A stretch of 64,000 nucleotides of DNA from Nannocystis punicea (GCF_026965555.1 NZ_CP114040.1:12731501-12795500), one strand, 5' to 3'. Numbered from the stretch's first letter, positions 38,244 to 47,043 are shown. The notes: generated from the letters alone by a model not told the origin. Translations and numbers: made by a program.

Positions 38244-39320
38244 TCATGGAGCGCTCGCGGGTGCGGGCTCGATGCGGACGCCGATGCTGGTGCGAGCTCT
38301 CGCCGGGCCGTGCAGACGCAACGAGTGGCGCCCGGCCGCGAGCGCGACGGTGAACGGTGTCTGGCCGGGGGGGATGGTGACGCCCGGGCCGCCGCAGATC
38401 GTGCACGGCTGCAAGCTGACGCGGTTGTTCGGATCGTCTCCGAGGACGGTGACGAGGTAGTCGCCGTCGGCGGGGACGGTGATGGTGTGGAAGACGAGGG
38501 CGGCGTCGCCTGCGTAAGGGCCGACGACGTCGCCCTGCTCGCAGGCGATCGAGCGGTGATGGACGAAGCGATCGCCGCTCCACTCGAGCTCGGGCGCGGC
38601 GCACTCGACGATCTTGGCGTCGCGCTCGGGCGAGCCGCAGTCGGGGACGTCGAGCGCGGCGAACTCGGCGACGTTGTCGTCGAACGAGGCGCCGAACTCC
38701 TCGCGGAAGATCGTGTCGACGCCGCGCGCGGTCTCGAGGGGCCCCACGGCGGCGTACATGCGCAAGTACGCGTCGAGCCCGTGGCGCTGGACGAGGAAGG
38801 TCGTGAACGCGCCGGCGAGCGGGTAGGCGCGCGCACGGCCCAGCTGGACGCCGGTGAGGAGGCCGAGCACGTCGTGGACGTCTCCGTACGGCCACATGTC
38901 GTCGGCCACGCTGTCGCCGAGGCCCTCGAAGGCGGTGGCGAAGCCCTCGGCGAACAGCGGCAGCGTGGAGCCCATCGTCGCGGCGAGGTTGTGGACGAGC
39001 TCGTGATTGAGCGGGAGGACCGGGGTGCTGTGGTGGCTGTCGCCGGCGCACGCCAGGACGTCGTCGGGGCAGCCCGAGCGGGCGTGGAAGTCCTCGCGCG
39101 CGAGCCAGTAGACGAGGAAGCGATCGTCGCCGGTCGGGGGGTCGACGCCCATCGCGTCGGCGAGGCGAGCCACGAACTCGTCGAGGTGGACGAGGGTGCC
39201 GCCGCACGCCTCGAGCCCCGGATCGGCGGCGAGCACGACGTGCGCGCCGAACACCTGCGGCTCCGGCAGGTCGCCGCAGGCGGACAGCGCCGCGACCACG
39301 ACGAGCGGAGCGGACCTCAT
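38244..39320 (-). CDS. Metallopeptidase-like lipoprotein
   Basis: 358-aa envelope lipoprotein (VVVAALSAC, Cys15). The zinc site looks like a gluzincin: LNHELVHNL gives HELVH at 106-110, and FAEGFATAFEG supplies Glu125 as third ligand. C-terminal ~110 residues form a separate beta domain (FHTITVPADGDYLVTVLGDD; GRHSLRLHG), like the pre-peptidase C-terminal domain of secreted peptidases. Eight or more Cys suggest disulfides. It overlaps the FG-GAP gene by 4 bases and is translationally coupled to it. Confidence 0.85.
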   Translation of the reverse strand: MRSAPLVVVAALSACGDLPEPQVFGAHVVLAADPGLEACGGTLVHLDEFVARLADAMGVDPPTGDDRFLVYWLAREDFHARSGCPDDVLACAGDSHHSTPVLPLNHELVHNLAATMGSTLPLFAEGFATAFEGLGDSVADDMWPYGDVHDVLGLLTGVQLGRARAYPLAGAFTTFLVQRHGLDAYLRMYAAVGPLETARGVDTIFREEFGASFDDNVAEFAALDVPDCGSPERDAKIVECAAPELEWSGDRFVHHRSIACEQGDVVGPYAGDAALVFHTITVPADGDYLVTVLGDDPNNRVSLQPCTICGGPGVTIPPGQTPFTVALAAGRHSLRLHGPARARTSIGVRIEPAPASAP

Positions 39321-42300
39321 GGTAGGCGCCTCACGATCGCCGCGCCGAATTCGTCGACGAGGATGACGTCGAGCTCGCCGTCGCCGTCGACGTCGGCGAC
39401 CGCGAGCTCGCGCGCGCCGACGCCCGCGATGAAGTGCTCGGTGAAGCCGAAGCTGCCGTCGCTGCGGCTGCGGCCGACTCTCAAAGTGACGCCGCCCGAC
39501 GTGGTGCCGGCGGCGAGCAGCTCGGGGTAGCCGTCGCGGTCGAGGTCGGCGGCCGTGTAGGCGAGGACGCCCGTCAGCAGCTCGCGGGCGCTGCGGGCAT
39601 CGTCGCCGCGGGTCCACGTCAGTCTGCCGAACACGTCGTGAGTGACGAGATCGACGCGGCCGTCGCGGTCGAAGTCGCCGAGGACGAGCGGCGCGTAGTG
39701 CCAGAGCGACGGTCGCCATCCGCTCCAGTCGAACGCGGGCCCGAAGGCTCCGTCGCCGGCGCCGGGGAACACGCGCACCCCGCCGCCGCCGGGATAATCG
39801 TTGTAGGTGACTGCGATGTCGAGGTGGCCGTCGCGGTCCATGTCGTGGATGCCGATCCGATCGACGGAATGGTCGTCGTCGAGCTCGAACGCGGCGAAGT
39901 CCTCGAAGCCGCCGTCGGCGCGGCCGCGCGACCAGGAGCCCTGCACTCCATAGGTGACGTCGAACACGACGAGGTCGCGGTGGCCGTCGCCGTCGAGGTC
40001 GACCGCGAAGCTGAAAGCAGCCCTGCCGAGGAAGTCGTCGATCTGGGACGCCTGCGCGAGCCCGGCGAGCGAGAGGTCGGCGACCTGGACGTAGTCGGGT
40101 GACGTGCGGTCGCGCCGCGTGGTCCACACGAAGCGCGCGCCGTCGTCGCCGGCGAGGAGCAGGCCGTCGATGATGCGCGAGCGGTCGTCCGGCTCGGCCC
40201 ACAGCTGCGTCAGCGGCCCGAAGCCGCCGCGTCCGTCGGCCCGCGCGACCGCCAGAGTCTCGCCGAAGGCGAGCAGATCGGCGGCGCCGTCGCCGTCGAG
40301 GTCGCCGAAGCGCAGCCGCGGCTCCGCGGAGAGCCGCCGCTGTTCGACCTCGACCAGCGAGGGTCCGATGTCGAGGTGCAAGGCCTTGAGGTCGAGCTCC
40401 GAGGGGAGCAAGAGCTCGGGCGTGCCGTCGCCGTCGAGCTCGGCGAGCTGGGTCTTGACCAGCGACTGCGGCACGGTCCGCGCGCCGGCCGAGCTCCAGG
40501 TGTCGCCGTCATGAAGCCACGGAGTGAACCGGGTCGCGCGCTCCGGCTCGAAGAAAGCCTCGCGGACGAGGATGTCGAGGTCGCCGTCGCGGTCGAGGTC
40601 GAGGACGCTGAGGACGTCACACGCCGCGGTGAACAGCTGCTCTGTGTCCGTGATCTGACCGAGGAAGTCCGGGTAGACGAAGACGTCCCCGTTGTTGCAG
40701 AAGACCGCGTCGAGTCGGCCGTCACCATCGAGGTCGGCGGGGACGAGGTCGGAGACGCCGAAGGAGCTGAACCAACCGAGGTAGTCGGCGGGGGCTTCAG
40801 CGTCCTCGAGGTGGAAATATTCCCCGCGGTAGTTCCACAGCAGCAGGTCGGGCCGGTCGTCGCCGTCGCCGTCGAGCACGCGCAGCCGCTCGGGCGGGTA
40901 TTCGGCGCTGATCGTGAGGGTCTCGGCGAGGGCCGAGTCGCCGGCCTCGTCGCTGCGGTAGATCCCCAGTCGACTCTCGGCGGTGTCGGGCGTCAGCACC
41001 AGCAGCTCGGCGGCTCCGTCGGCGTCGATGTCGGCGACGGCGAGGTCGTCGGCCGACGTGAGCGGCAGCGGCGGGCCGAGCTGCCACGCGCCGTCCGACT
41101 GTTGCACGGCGACGACGAGCTCGGTGCCCCTGCGCGCCACGAGGTCGGGCCGGCCGTCGCCGGTGAGGTCGGCGGCGAGGACCATGTTCGGCAGGCCCGC
41201 TCCGAAGTCGATGTCGAGCGAGTCGTCGCCGCGGCGCAGGGTCAGCAGGCCGGTGAAGCCGTTGGCCAGCAGCAGCTCGTCGCGGCCGTCGCCGTCGACG
41301 TCGACCGGCCACACCTCCCGCAGGACGGACCGGACCTCGAGCACCGAGGTCATGATGATGCCTGTCCCGGGGGACAGGTCGGAGATCGCCGCGCCGGCGG
41401 ACACGAGCGCGTCGCCGGCGGCGGCGAGCGACGAGGGACGGGTGGCGAGGACGCCGACGACGGACTCGCCGGTGCGTGGGTCGAGGCGCTCGACGGTGTC
41501 TGTCGTTTTGGACAGGACCCCGAGGACAGGTAGTGCGTCGGGCGGCTGGACGACCGCGAGGTCGCCAGGCAGCGAGACCGTGGGCCAGGCCTTGCGATTA
41601 TTAAATTCGCCGCCGCCGGCGGAGAGCAGGACGCTGACGGTGTCGTCGAGGCTGTCGGCGGTGGCGAGGTCGAGGTTCGCGTCGCCGTCGAAGTCGGCGG
41701 CGACGAGGCTGTAGGGGGCGGCGCCGACGGCGAGCCGCGCGGCGGGCCACAGCGCGCCGCGGCCGTCGCCGCGGAGCCATTGCACCGCGTCGGCGTCGGC
41801 CAGGGCGACTGCGACGTCGTCGTGGTCGTCGCCGTCGAGATCTCCGGTAGCGAGGGCGCGCGGGCCCGGGCCCACCACCAGCGGCGGAGCGGCGACGAAC
41901 CGGTGCAGGACGGTGATCGTGCCGCCTGCGAGATCGGCGGTGACGAGCTCGGGCGGGCGCGCGCCGTCGAGGTCGGCGGCGATCAGGGCGCGCGGGACCG
42001 CGCCGGCGGGGAAGCGCTCGGGCTCGGCGAACGAGCGGCCGCCGCGGCCGCGGACGACCGCGATCGCATCGGCGTGCGGGAGGGCGGTGGCGAGGTCGAG
42101 GTGGCCGTCGTCGTCGAGATCGGCGACGACGATGCCGGCGACTTCCTGGTCGATCGACCAGGTCGTTGCAGTGCCAGTGAAGCCGCCGTCTCCGCCCCAC
42201 GCGACGGTGATGGTGCCCGCGGGGCCGCTGGCGCCGACGAGGTCGCGGGTGCCGTCGCCGTCGATGTCGGCGAGCGTGAGCGCGTCGGGGGCGACGCCGA

Positions 42301-42430
42301 CCCGCACGCGCGAGACGTCGGCGATCGAGAGGCAGAGCGAGGCCGGGTCGTCGCAGGGGAGCGGCGCGGCGCAGCCGGCTGGCACCAGGACGGCCGCGAG
42401 CACGCGCGTTGCGAGGCGAGGAGAAGTCAC
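39317..42430 (-). CDS. FG-GAP/VCBS repeat lipoprotein, 1037 aa
   Basis: Large surface lipoprotein (VLAAVLVPAGC, Cys20) composed almost wholly of FG-GAP/VCBS-type repeats. The calcium loop pattern DxDGDGxxDL recurs, e.g. LADIDGDGTRDLVG, VADLDDDGHLDLAT, VDVDGDGRDELLLANG and LVPADLDGDGRLDAVF, giving probably two or three beta-propellers. Such proteins bind calcium and partners at the cell surface. A perfect CCTGTCC-CGGG-GGACAGG hairpin (41361-41378) is read in frame as LSPGTG. One AT-rich patch near 41596-41609 encodes EFNNRK. Operon with the metallopeptidase-like gene suggests a shared extracellular task. Confidence 0.92.
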   Translation of the reverse strand: MTSPRLATRVLAAVLVPAGCAAPLPCDDPASLCLSIADVSRVRVGVAPDALTLADIDGDGTRDLVGASGPAGTITVAWGGDGGFTGTATTWSIDQEVAGIVVADLDDDGHLDLATALPHADAIAVVRGRGGRSFAEPERFPAGAVPRALIAADLDGARPPELVTADLAGGTITVLHRFVAAPPLVVGPGPRALATGDLDGDDHDDVAVALADADAVQWLRGDGRGALWPAARLAVGAAPYSLVAADFDGDANLDLATADSLDDTVSVLLSAGGGEFNNRKAWPTVSLPGDLAVVQPPDALPVLGVLSKTTDTVERLDPRTGESVVGVLATRPSSLAAAGDALVSAGAAISDLSPGTGIIMTSVLEVRSVLREVWPVDVDGDGRDELLLANGFTGLLTLRRGDDSLDIDFGAGLPNMVLAADLTGDGRPDLVARRGTELVVAVQQSDGAWQLGPPLPLTSADDLAVADIDADGAAELLVLTPDTAESRLGIYRSDEAGDSALAETLTISAEYPPERLRVLDGDGDDRPDLLLWNYRGEYFHLEDAEAPADYLGWFSSFGVSDLVPADLDGDGRLDAVFCNNGDVFVYPDFLGQITDTEQLFTAACDVLSVLDLDRDGDLDILVREAFFEPERATRFTPWLHDGDTWSSAGARTVPQSLVKTQLAELDGDGTPELLLPSELDLKALHLDIGPSLVEVEQRRLSAEPRLRFGDLDGDGAADLLAFGETLAVARADGRGGFGPLTQLWAEPDDRSRIIDGLLLAGDDGARFVWTTRRDRTSPDYVQVADLSLAGLAQASQIDDFLGRAAFSFAVDLDGDGHRDLVVFDVTYGVQGSWSRGRADGGFEDFAAFELDDDHSVDRIGIHDMDRDGHLDIAVTYNDYPGGGGVRVFPGAGDGAFGPAFDWSGWRPSLWHYAPLVLGDFDRDGRVDLVTHDVFGRLTWTRGDDARSARELLTGVLAYTAADLDRDGYPELLAAGTTSGGVTLRVGRSRSDGSFGFTEHFIAGVGARELAVADVDGDGELDVILVDEFGAAIVRRLP

Positions 42431-42487
42431 CCGAGAGATCCCGCCGAGCGATGGTAATCAAACGGCGAAGTGGTGTCTTTCTTAATA

Positions 42488-42499
42488 GGACACGTGTCC
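42488..42499. promoter_or_regulatory. 12-bp perfect palindrome in divergent promoter
   Basis: GGACACGTGTCC lies 57 bases upstream of the FG-GAP gene and 66 bases upstream of the H-NOX gene, in the least GC-rich part of the gap (TTTCTTAATA beside it). The position suits an operator or activator site for one or both genes; its arms are those of the hairpin family with no loop. Confidence 0.45.
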
Positions 42500-42565
42500 G
42501 GGAATTCATGAGCGCGCGGGACGCCGGATGACACGCCTCGGGGCGGTGCGATAGCGTGGTCGCAG

Positions 42566-43120
42566 ATGAAGGGCGTCGTCTTTACCGAGTTCCTCGAGAT
42601 GGTGGAGTCCCGGTTCTCGGGCGAGATGGTCGAGGAGCTGCTCGGCAGCTGCGATCTGGCCTCGGGCGGGGCCTACACGTCGATCGGTACCTATGACCAC
42701 CGCGAGCTGATCGCGCTCGTCGGCGCGCTGTCCGAAAGGACAGGTGCTCCCGCGGGCGCGCTGGTCCACGAGTTCGGGCGCCACCTGCTGCGCCGCTTCA
42801 CCGCCGGCTTCCCGGTCTTCTTCACGGCGGCGCGCGACACCTTCGGGTTCCTGGGTCGGGTAGAGGGCTACGTGCACACCGAGGTGCGCAAGTTGTACGA
42901 GGACGCCGAGCTGCCGACGTTCGAGTGCAAACGCGAGTCGGATGACCGGATGGACATGGTCTATCGGTCATCTCGGGGGTTCGCCGACCTGGCGCACGGG
43001 CTGATCGTGGCGACCGCGGAGCACTACGGCGAGGAGATCGCGGTCGAGGTCGAGGATCTGTCCGGGGGCGCGCGGACGCACGTGCGTTTCCGGCTGCGCA
43101 AGCTACAACCGGGGGAGTGA
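42566..43120 (+). CDS. H-NOX haem gas sensor
   Basis: 184-aa haem nitric oxide/oxygen-binding protein, cytosolic. The proximal haem ligand is His104 in VEGYVHTEVRKLY, and the haem-propionate motif YxSxR is Tyr133-Arg-Ser135-Ser-Arg137. The N-terminus MKGVVFTEFLEMVE and GGAYTSIGTYDHREL are typical. No distal Tyr is obvious, so NO is a likelier ligand than oxygen (inference). A perfect hairpin with a GAAA loop (42729-42742) is read as LSERTG, a segment that looks native to the family. The GTGA overlap couples it to the kinase, its expected partner. Confidence 0.95.
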   Translation: MKGVVFTEFLEMVESRFSGEMVEELLGSCDLASGGAYTSIGTYDHRELIALVGALSERTGAPAGALVHEFGRHLLRRFTAGFPVFFTAARDTFGFLGRVEGYVHTEVRKLYEDAELPTFECKRESDDRMDMVYRSSRGFADLAHGLIVATAEHYGEEIAVEVEDLSGGARTHVRFRLRKLQPGE

Positions 43121-44034
43121 GCGAGAGGGCCGTGGACGAGCTCGAGATCTTCCGCCGCCGCTACGACCGCGAGCGTCGGGCTCGCAAGGAGGCCGAGGTC
43201 TTCGCCGAGACGAAGACCCGCGAGCTGTACGAGACCAATCAGGCGCTGCAGCAGCTGGCGGCGACGCTGCAGGAGCAGGTGGCCGAGCGCACCGCGGAGC
43301 TGAAGCGGATCGCCGAGGAGGCGGTGGCGGCCAACGAGGCCAAGTCGCTGTTCCTCAGCGCGGTCAGCCACGAGCTGCGCACGCCGCTGAACGCGATCAT
43401 CGGCTACGGCGAGCTGCTCGGCGAGGAGCTGACGGAGGTCGACGGCAGCGGCGAGCTGGTGAGCGAGGCCGACAAGATCGTGCAGGCGGCCCGGCACCTG
43501 CACGCGCTCGTCAACGACCTGCTCGACCTGCAGAAGGTCGAGGCGGGCAAGCTGGTGCTGACGTTCTCCGACGTCGATGTCGCGGGGGTGGTCGCCGAGG
43601 TCACCGATGCGCTCGGCGCGAAGCTGCAGGACGGGTCCAACGCGCTGCGCGTGACGGTCGAGCCCGGCGCCCGCCGGCTGCGGACCGACGAGCTGCGGCT
43701 GCGCCAGGTGCTCTATAACCTGCTCAGCAACGCGGCGAAGTTCACCCGCGAGGGCACCGTGACGGTCCGCGCCCGCGCGGCGACTCGCTCGGGCCGGCGC
43801 GGGGTGGTGTTCGAGGTCGAAGACACCGGCGCCGGGATGACTCCGGAACAATTGGGGCGGCTGTTCACGCCGTACGTGCAGGTCGACGAGGTGCTGGCGC
43901 GCCGCCACGGCGGCACCGGCCTCGGCCTCGCGCTGACGCGCCGGCTGTGTCAGCTGCTCGGCGGCGAGATCACGGTGGAGAGCGAGTCCGGGCGCGGCTC
44001 GTGCTTCCGCGTGTTCCTGCCGGCGGCCGCTTGA
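43117..44034 (+). CDS. H-NOX-associated hybrid-less histidine kinase
   Basis: 305-aa soluble sensor kinase without membrane segments or receiver domain. Residues ~10-70 are a coiled coil (RRARKEAEVFAETKTRELYE), then the H-box FLSAVSHELRTPLNAIIGY with phospho-acceptor His85. N-box NLLSNAAKFTREG, G1 EVEDTGAGMT and G2 GGTGLGLALTRRL are intact. The GTG start at 43117 overlaps the H-NOX stop. By analogy with H-NOX/HnoK pairs, NO bound to H-NOX would inhibit autophosphorylation; the response regulator is not in this window's neighbourhood. Confidence 0.94.
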   Translation: MSERAVDELEIFRRRYDRERRARKEAEVFAETKTRELYETNQALQQLAATLQEQVAERTAELKRIAEEAVAANEAKSLFLSAVSHELRTPLNAIIGYGELLGEELTEVDGSGELVSEADKIVQAARHLHALVNDLLDLQKVEAGKLVLTFSDVDVAGVVAEVTDALGAKLQDGSNALRVTVEPGARRLRTDELRLRQVLYNLLSNAAKFTREGTVTVRARAATRSGRRGVVFEVEDTGAGMTPEQLGRLFTPYVQVDEVLARRHGGTGLGLALTRRLCQLLGGEITVESESGRGSCFRVFLPAAA

Positions 44035-44042
44035 GCGCGGAT

Positions 44043-44213
44043 TCAGGGCTGCGCGCGGGGCGGGCCGGGACGATCGATGTCGGCCCACATCGCGCGAGCG
44101 AAGCGTCGCTGCTGGATGCTCCGCAGGGCGCCGCGGAGCAGCAACGACATCAACAGCAAGAAGGGCACGCCGAGGAAGATCAGTGTCATGATCGCGCCGG
44201 ACATGTGCTTCAT
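44043..44213 (-). CDS. Small membrane protein, 56 aa
   Basis: Short gene beginning at ATG 44213 (MKHMSGAIMTLIFLGVPF) with one strong hydrophobic helix at ~8-27, then a basic tail (RSIQQRRFARAMW) and a Pro-rich end. The positive-inside rule puts the C-terminus in the cytoplasm. An in-frame stop lies 9 bases upstream, so the start is limited to residue 1 or Met4. It is convergent with the kinase gene, 8 bases between stops. The composition is that of a real small membrane protein, but nothing shows its function. Confidence 0.5.
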   Translation of the reverse strand: MKHMSGAIMTLIFLGVPFLLLMSLLLRGALRSIQQRRFARAMWADIDRPGPPRAQP

Positions 44214-44278
44214 ACGCGATCAGCGTGGGTCCGAGGTCGCGGCGGTCAACGGTCTGCACCGTCGTGTTCGCGGGTCGC

Positions 44279-44507
44279 GAACTGCGGCGGTGCTGTTCGT
44301 GAGTGCGTGTGGCTCACGGCGGATCGATCGCTCCGGTGACGCGGCGGGCATCGAAGCGCGAGAACATCGGTGCGACGACCGTGCCCTCACAGGGCCGTGA
44401 ACTGCGGCGGTGCGGTTCGTGAGTGCGTGTGGCTCACGGTGGATCGATCGCTCCGGTGACGCGACGAGCATCGAAGCGCGAGAACATCGGTGCGACGAGC
44501 GTGCCTG
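44279..44507. repeat. 120-bp direct repeat, two copies
   Basis: GAACTGCGGCGGTG begins copies at 44279 and 44399, exactly 120 bases apart, and about 108 bases match with some eight differences (GTGAGTGCGTGTGGCTCACGG and ATCGATCGCTCCGGTGACGCG are shared). The right copy ends 3 bases before the TetR stop. GTGAG..CTCAC forms a small hairpin inside each. Not coding by appearance. Confidence 0.9.
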
Positions 44508-44510
44508 CGA

Positions 44511-45113
44511 TCAAGCCTCCGGCGGGCCGTCGACGACGTGCTGGATCTGCGCGGCCATGCACGACGCCAGCGCGGTGTCGGGGCCGCCCGCGAAGGCGCG
44601 CATCGGCAGCGCCTGGCGGAACAGCCAGGTGCCCGAGATGATGGCCAGGAGCAGGGCGGCGCGGGCCTCGGCGCGCGGCGGGCCGAGCCAGCGCGCGAGC
44701 GGCTGGATCACGCGCGTGGTCAGCAGCTCGGTCGCGAGGTCGCACACGTCCGGCTGGCCGGCGGCGTGGAGGAGGATCGACAGGACGTCGGCCTCGCGCA
44801 CCGGCTTGCTGAAGAAGTAGCGGGCGATGTGACGTCCGACCGTGGCGCGGTCGGGGCCGAGGAAGGGGCCGAGGCCGATGTCGGACTCGATCGCGGCGAC
44901 GAACAGGTCGCGCTTCGAGCCGAAGTAGCGGACGACGAGCGCGGGGGTGATGCCGGCCGCGGCGGCGATCTCTCGCATGCCCGCGTTGGCGTACCCGCGG
45001 GTCGCGAACAAAACGCGCGCGGCTTGGAGGATCTCCGACCGGGTCTGCTCGGCGTCGCGGGGGCGCGGCGGGGCGGCGGAACGGGGGCGGGTCGGGCTCT
45101 TGCGCTGGGCCAT
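44511..45113 (-). CDS. TetR family transcriptional repressor
   Basis: 200-aa regulator. The N-terminal DNA-binding domain is clear: TRSEILQAARVLFATRGY, then the helix-turn-helix MREIAAAAGITPALVVRYFGSKRDLF. The C-terminal ligand domain is helical with no metal site. ATG 45113 is chosen because the next 20 residues are the usual basic TetR start. It is divergent from the SDR gene, and two matching palindromes fill the 98-base gap, so it most likely represses both itself and the dehydrogenases. Confidence 0.93.
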   Translation of the reverse strand: MAQRKSPTRPRSAAPPRPRDAEQTRSEILQAARVLFATRGYANAGMREIAAAAGITPALVVRYFGSKRDLFVAAIESDIGLGPFLGPDRATVGRHIARYFFSKPVREADVLSILLHAAGQPDVCDLATELLTTRVIQPLARWLGPPRAEARAALLLAIISGTWLFRQALPMRAFAGGPDTALASCMAAQIQHVVDGPPEA

Positions 45114-45124
45114 CGGTGTTTTTT

Positions 45125-45140
45125 GTAAACGGCTGTTGAC
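45125..45140. promoter_or_regulatory. TetR operator-like palindrome, imperfect copy
   Basis: GTAAACGGCTGTTGAC matches the perfect downstream palindrome at 13 of 16 positions. It overlaps TTGACT, a candidate -35 box for the SDR gene, and lies 12 bases upstream of the tetR start codon. Confidence 0.65.
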
Positions 45141-45172
45141 TTCTAGCACGGCCGGTCCAAGCTTGCCCGCAA

Positions 45173-45188
45173 GTAAACGGGCGTTTAC
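45173..45188. promoter_or_regulatory. TetR operator, perfect 7-2-7 palindrome
   Basis: GTAAACG-GG-CGTTTAC, perfect arms, 24 bases upstream of the SDR start and 48 bases from the imperfect copy. GAGGAG lies 9 bases before the SDR ATG as ribosome site. Size and symmetry fit a TetR dimer site. Confidence 0.75.
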
Positions 45189-45211
45189 CCGGAACCGAGG
45201 AGAACGACGCG

Positions 45212-46117
45212 ATGAGCGGCTGGGGCACGAAGGACATCCCACGACTGGACGGCAAGACCGCGGTGGTCACGGGCGCGAACAGCGGGATCGGCTATTACAC
45301 GGCGCTGGAGCTGGCGCGCGCGGGGGCGCAGGTGGTGATCGGCTGCCGCGACCCGGGCCGCGGCGAGGAGGCGCTGAAGGGTCTGCGGCAGCAGTCGGGG
45401 GGGCAGGTCGAGCTGGTGCCGCTCGACCTGTCGTCGCTGGCGTCGGTGCGGGCGTTCGCGGACGAGGTGCGGCGGAGGCACCCGCGCCTCGACCTGCTGG
45501 TCAACAACGCGGGGATCATGGCGCTGCCGCGGCGCGAGACCACGGTCGACGGGTTCGAGAAGCAGTTCGGCACCAACCACCTCGGGCACTTCGCGCTGAC
45601 GGGGCTGCTGCTGCCGGCGCTGCGGGCCAGCGCGGCGCCGCGGGTGGTGACGGTCAGCAGCGCGGTGGCCTGGCCCGCGCGCCTCGACCTCGACGACCTG
45701 CAGAGCGAGCGGCGCTACACGCCGATGGGCACGTACGGGCGGTCGAAGCTGGCCAACCTGCTGTTCATGCTCGAGCTGCAGCGGCGCGCCGGCGGGGCGG
45801 GGCTGCGCAGCGTGGCGGCCCACCCGGGCGGCGCGTCGACGGGGCTGCAGAAGCACGCGTTCGCGACCAGCATCAAGTGGTTCGGTCAGCCGGCGCAGGA
45901 CGGTGCGCTGCCGTCGCTGCGCGCGGCGACGGCCCCCGACGTGCAGGGCGGCGAGTACTACGGGCCGTGGCTCCTGCTCATGCGCGGCGCGCCGATCCGT
46001 GCGACGATCCCCCCGCAGGCCCGCAACGAGCAGACGGCCGCGCGGCTGTGGCAGCGCTCCGAGGAGCTGACGGGGGTGCGCTTCGACCTGCCCCCGGGGA
46101 CAGGCGCGAAGGAGTGA
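45212..46117 (+). CDS. Short-chain dehydrogenase/reductase
   Basis: 301-aa NAD(P)-dependent oxidoreductase of the retinol-dehydrogenase-like SDR branch. Cofactor motif TGANSGIG follows GKTAVV; NNAG is in LLVNNAGIMA; the catalytic Ser/Tyr/Lys are in VVTVSSAVA and TYGRSKLANL (YxxxK). The C-terminal part is longer than a classical 250-aa SDR, as in this branch. Substrate unknown, likely lipophilic. It is under the TetR operators and followed after 4 bases by another Rossmann protein. Confidence 0.94.
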   Translation: MSGWGTKDIPRLDGKTAVVTGANSGIGYYTALELARAGAQVVIGCRDPGRGEEALKGLRQQSGGQVELVPLDLSSLASVRAFADEVRRRHPRLDLLVNNAGIMALPRRETTVDGFEKQFGTNHLGHFALTGLLLPALRASAAPRVVTVSSAVAWPARLDLDDLQSERRYTPMGTYGRSKLANLLFMLELQRRAGGAGLRSVAAHPGGASTGLQKHAFATSIKWFGQPAQDGALPSLRAATAPDVQGGEYYGPWLLLMRGAPIRATIPPQARNEQTAARLWQRSEELTGVRFDLPPGTGAKE

Positions 46118-46121
46118 GGCG

Positions 46122-46811
46122 ATGAAGGTGCTGATCTTCGGCGCGACCGGGATGATCGGTCAGGGAGTGCTGCGCGAGTCGCTGCTCGACCCGCAGATCG
46201 ATCAAGTGACGGTGGTCGGCCGCAACCCGACGGGTCAGCGCCACGCGAAGCTGCGCGAGCTGGTGCACGCGGACCTGGACGACCTGTCGCCGATCGCGGC
46301 GCAGCTGGCAGGCCACGACGCGTGCTTCTTCTGCCTCGGGGTGTCGTCGGCCGGGATGTCCGAGGCGGACTACTCGCGGGTGACGTACGACCTGACGCTG
46401 AAGGTGGCGCGCCCGCTGGCCGAGCTGGGCCCGAACATGACGTTCATCTACGTGTCGGGCAACGGGGCCGACAGCAGCGAGCGCGGGCGCGTGATGTGGG
46501 CCCGCGTGAAGGGCAAGACCGAGAACGCCCTGCGCGCGCTGCCGTTCCGCGCGAGCTTCGTGGTCCGCCCGGGTTTTATCCAACCGATGCACGGGATCCG
46601 CTCGCGCACCCGGCTGTACAACGCGCTCTACGCGGTGCTGTCGCCCCTGTACCCGCTGTGGAAGGCGCTGTTCCCGGGGCTGGTGACGAACACCGAGCAG
46701 CTGGCGAGAGCGATGATCGCGGTGGCCCGCGACGGGACTGCCAAGTACATCCTCGAGACGCGCGACATCAACGCGATCGGCCAGCGCGAGCTGGCGGCGC
46801 GCGCGGGGTGA
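46122..46811 (+). CDS. NAD(P)-binding Rossmann protein (atypical SDR)
   Basis: 229-aa protein starting MKVLIFGATGMIGQGVLRE, the GxxGxxG cofactor motif of atypical SDRs. Family points: VVGRNP after the second strand, FFCLGVSSAGMSEADYSRV and FIYVSGNGADSS. The length and order resemble the HTATIP2/YwnB-like group, which act as oxidoreductases or redox sensors. Coupled to the SDR gene (4-base gap), so both probably act on the compound sensed by the TetR protein (inference). Confidence 0.88.
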   Translation: MKVLIFGATGMIGQGVLRESLLDPQIDQVTVVGRNPTGQRHAKLRELVHADLDDLSPIAAQLAGHDACFFCLGVSSAGMSEADYSRVTYDLTLKVARPLAELGPNMTFIYVSGNGADSSERGRVMWARVKGKTENALRALPFRASFVVRPGFIQPMHGIRSRTRLYNALYAVLSPLYPLWKALFPGLVTNTEQLARAMIAVARDGTAKYILETRDINAIGQRELAARAG

Positions 46812-46820
46812 GTGGCGCTG

Positions 46821-46900
46821 GCATGTCCTTGGGGACATGCGCGGCGGGTCCGAGCGAGCGAGTGCGCGGGTGAGCTCAGGACATGTTCAAAGGGACATGT
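46821..46900. terminator. Two successive hairpins after the SDR pair
   Basis: GCATGTCC-TTGG-GGACATGC (46821-46840) has perfect 8-base arms 9 bases after the stop. ACATGTTC-AAAG-GGACATGT (46881-46900) follows with one mismatch. They separate this operon from the opposing gene at 47044. No T-tract follows either one. Confidence 0.55.
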
Positions 46901-47043
46901 GTTGATCGCTCGCCCGCGGCCATGGCGGGCGACATGGCCGGAGTCTCGGGTCGCGGCCGTGAGCTCGTCGTCCCGCATGGCGAGCCTGCGCCGGGCCGAC
47001 GACGCTGCGCGCCCCGACGGCGCGGGAGGCCTGGCGGGGAGCT

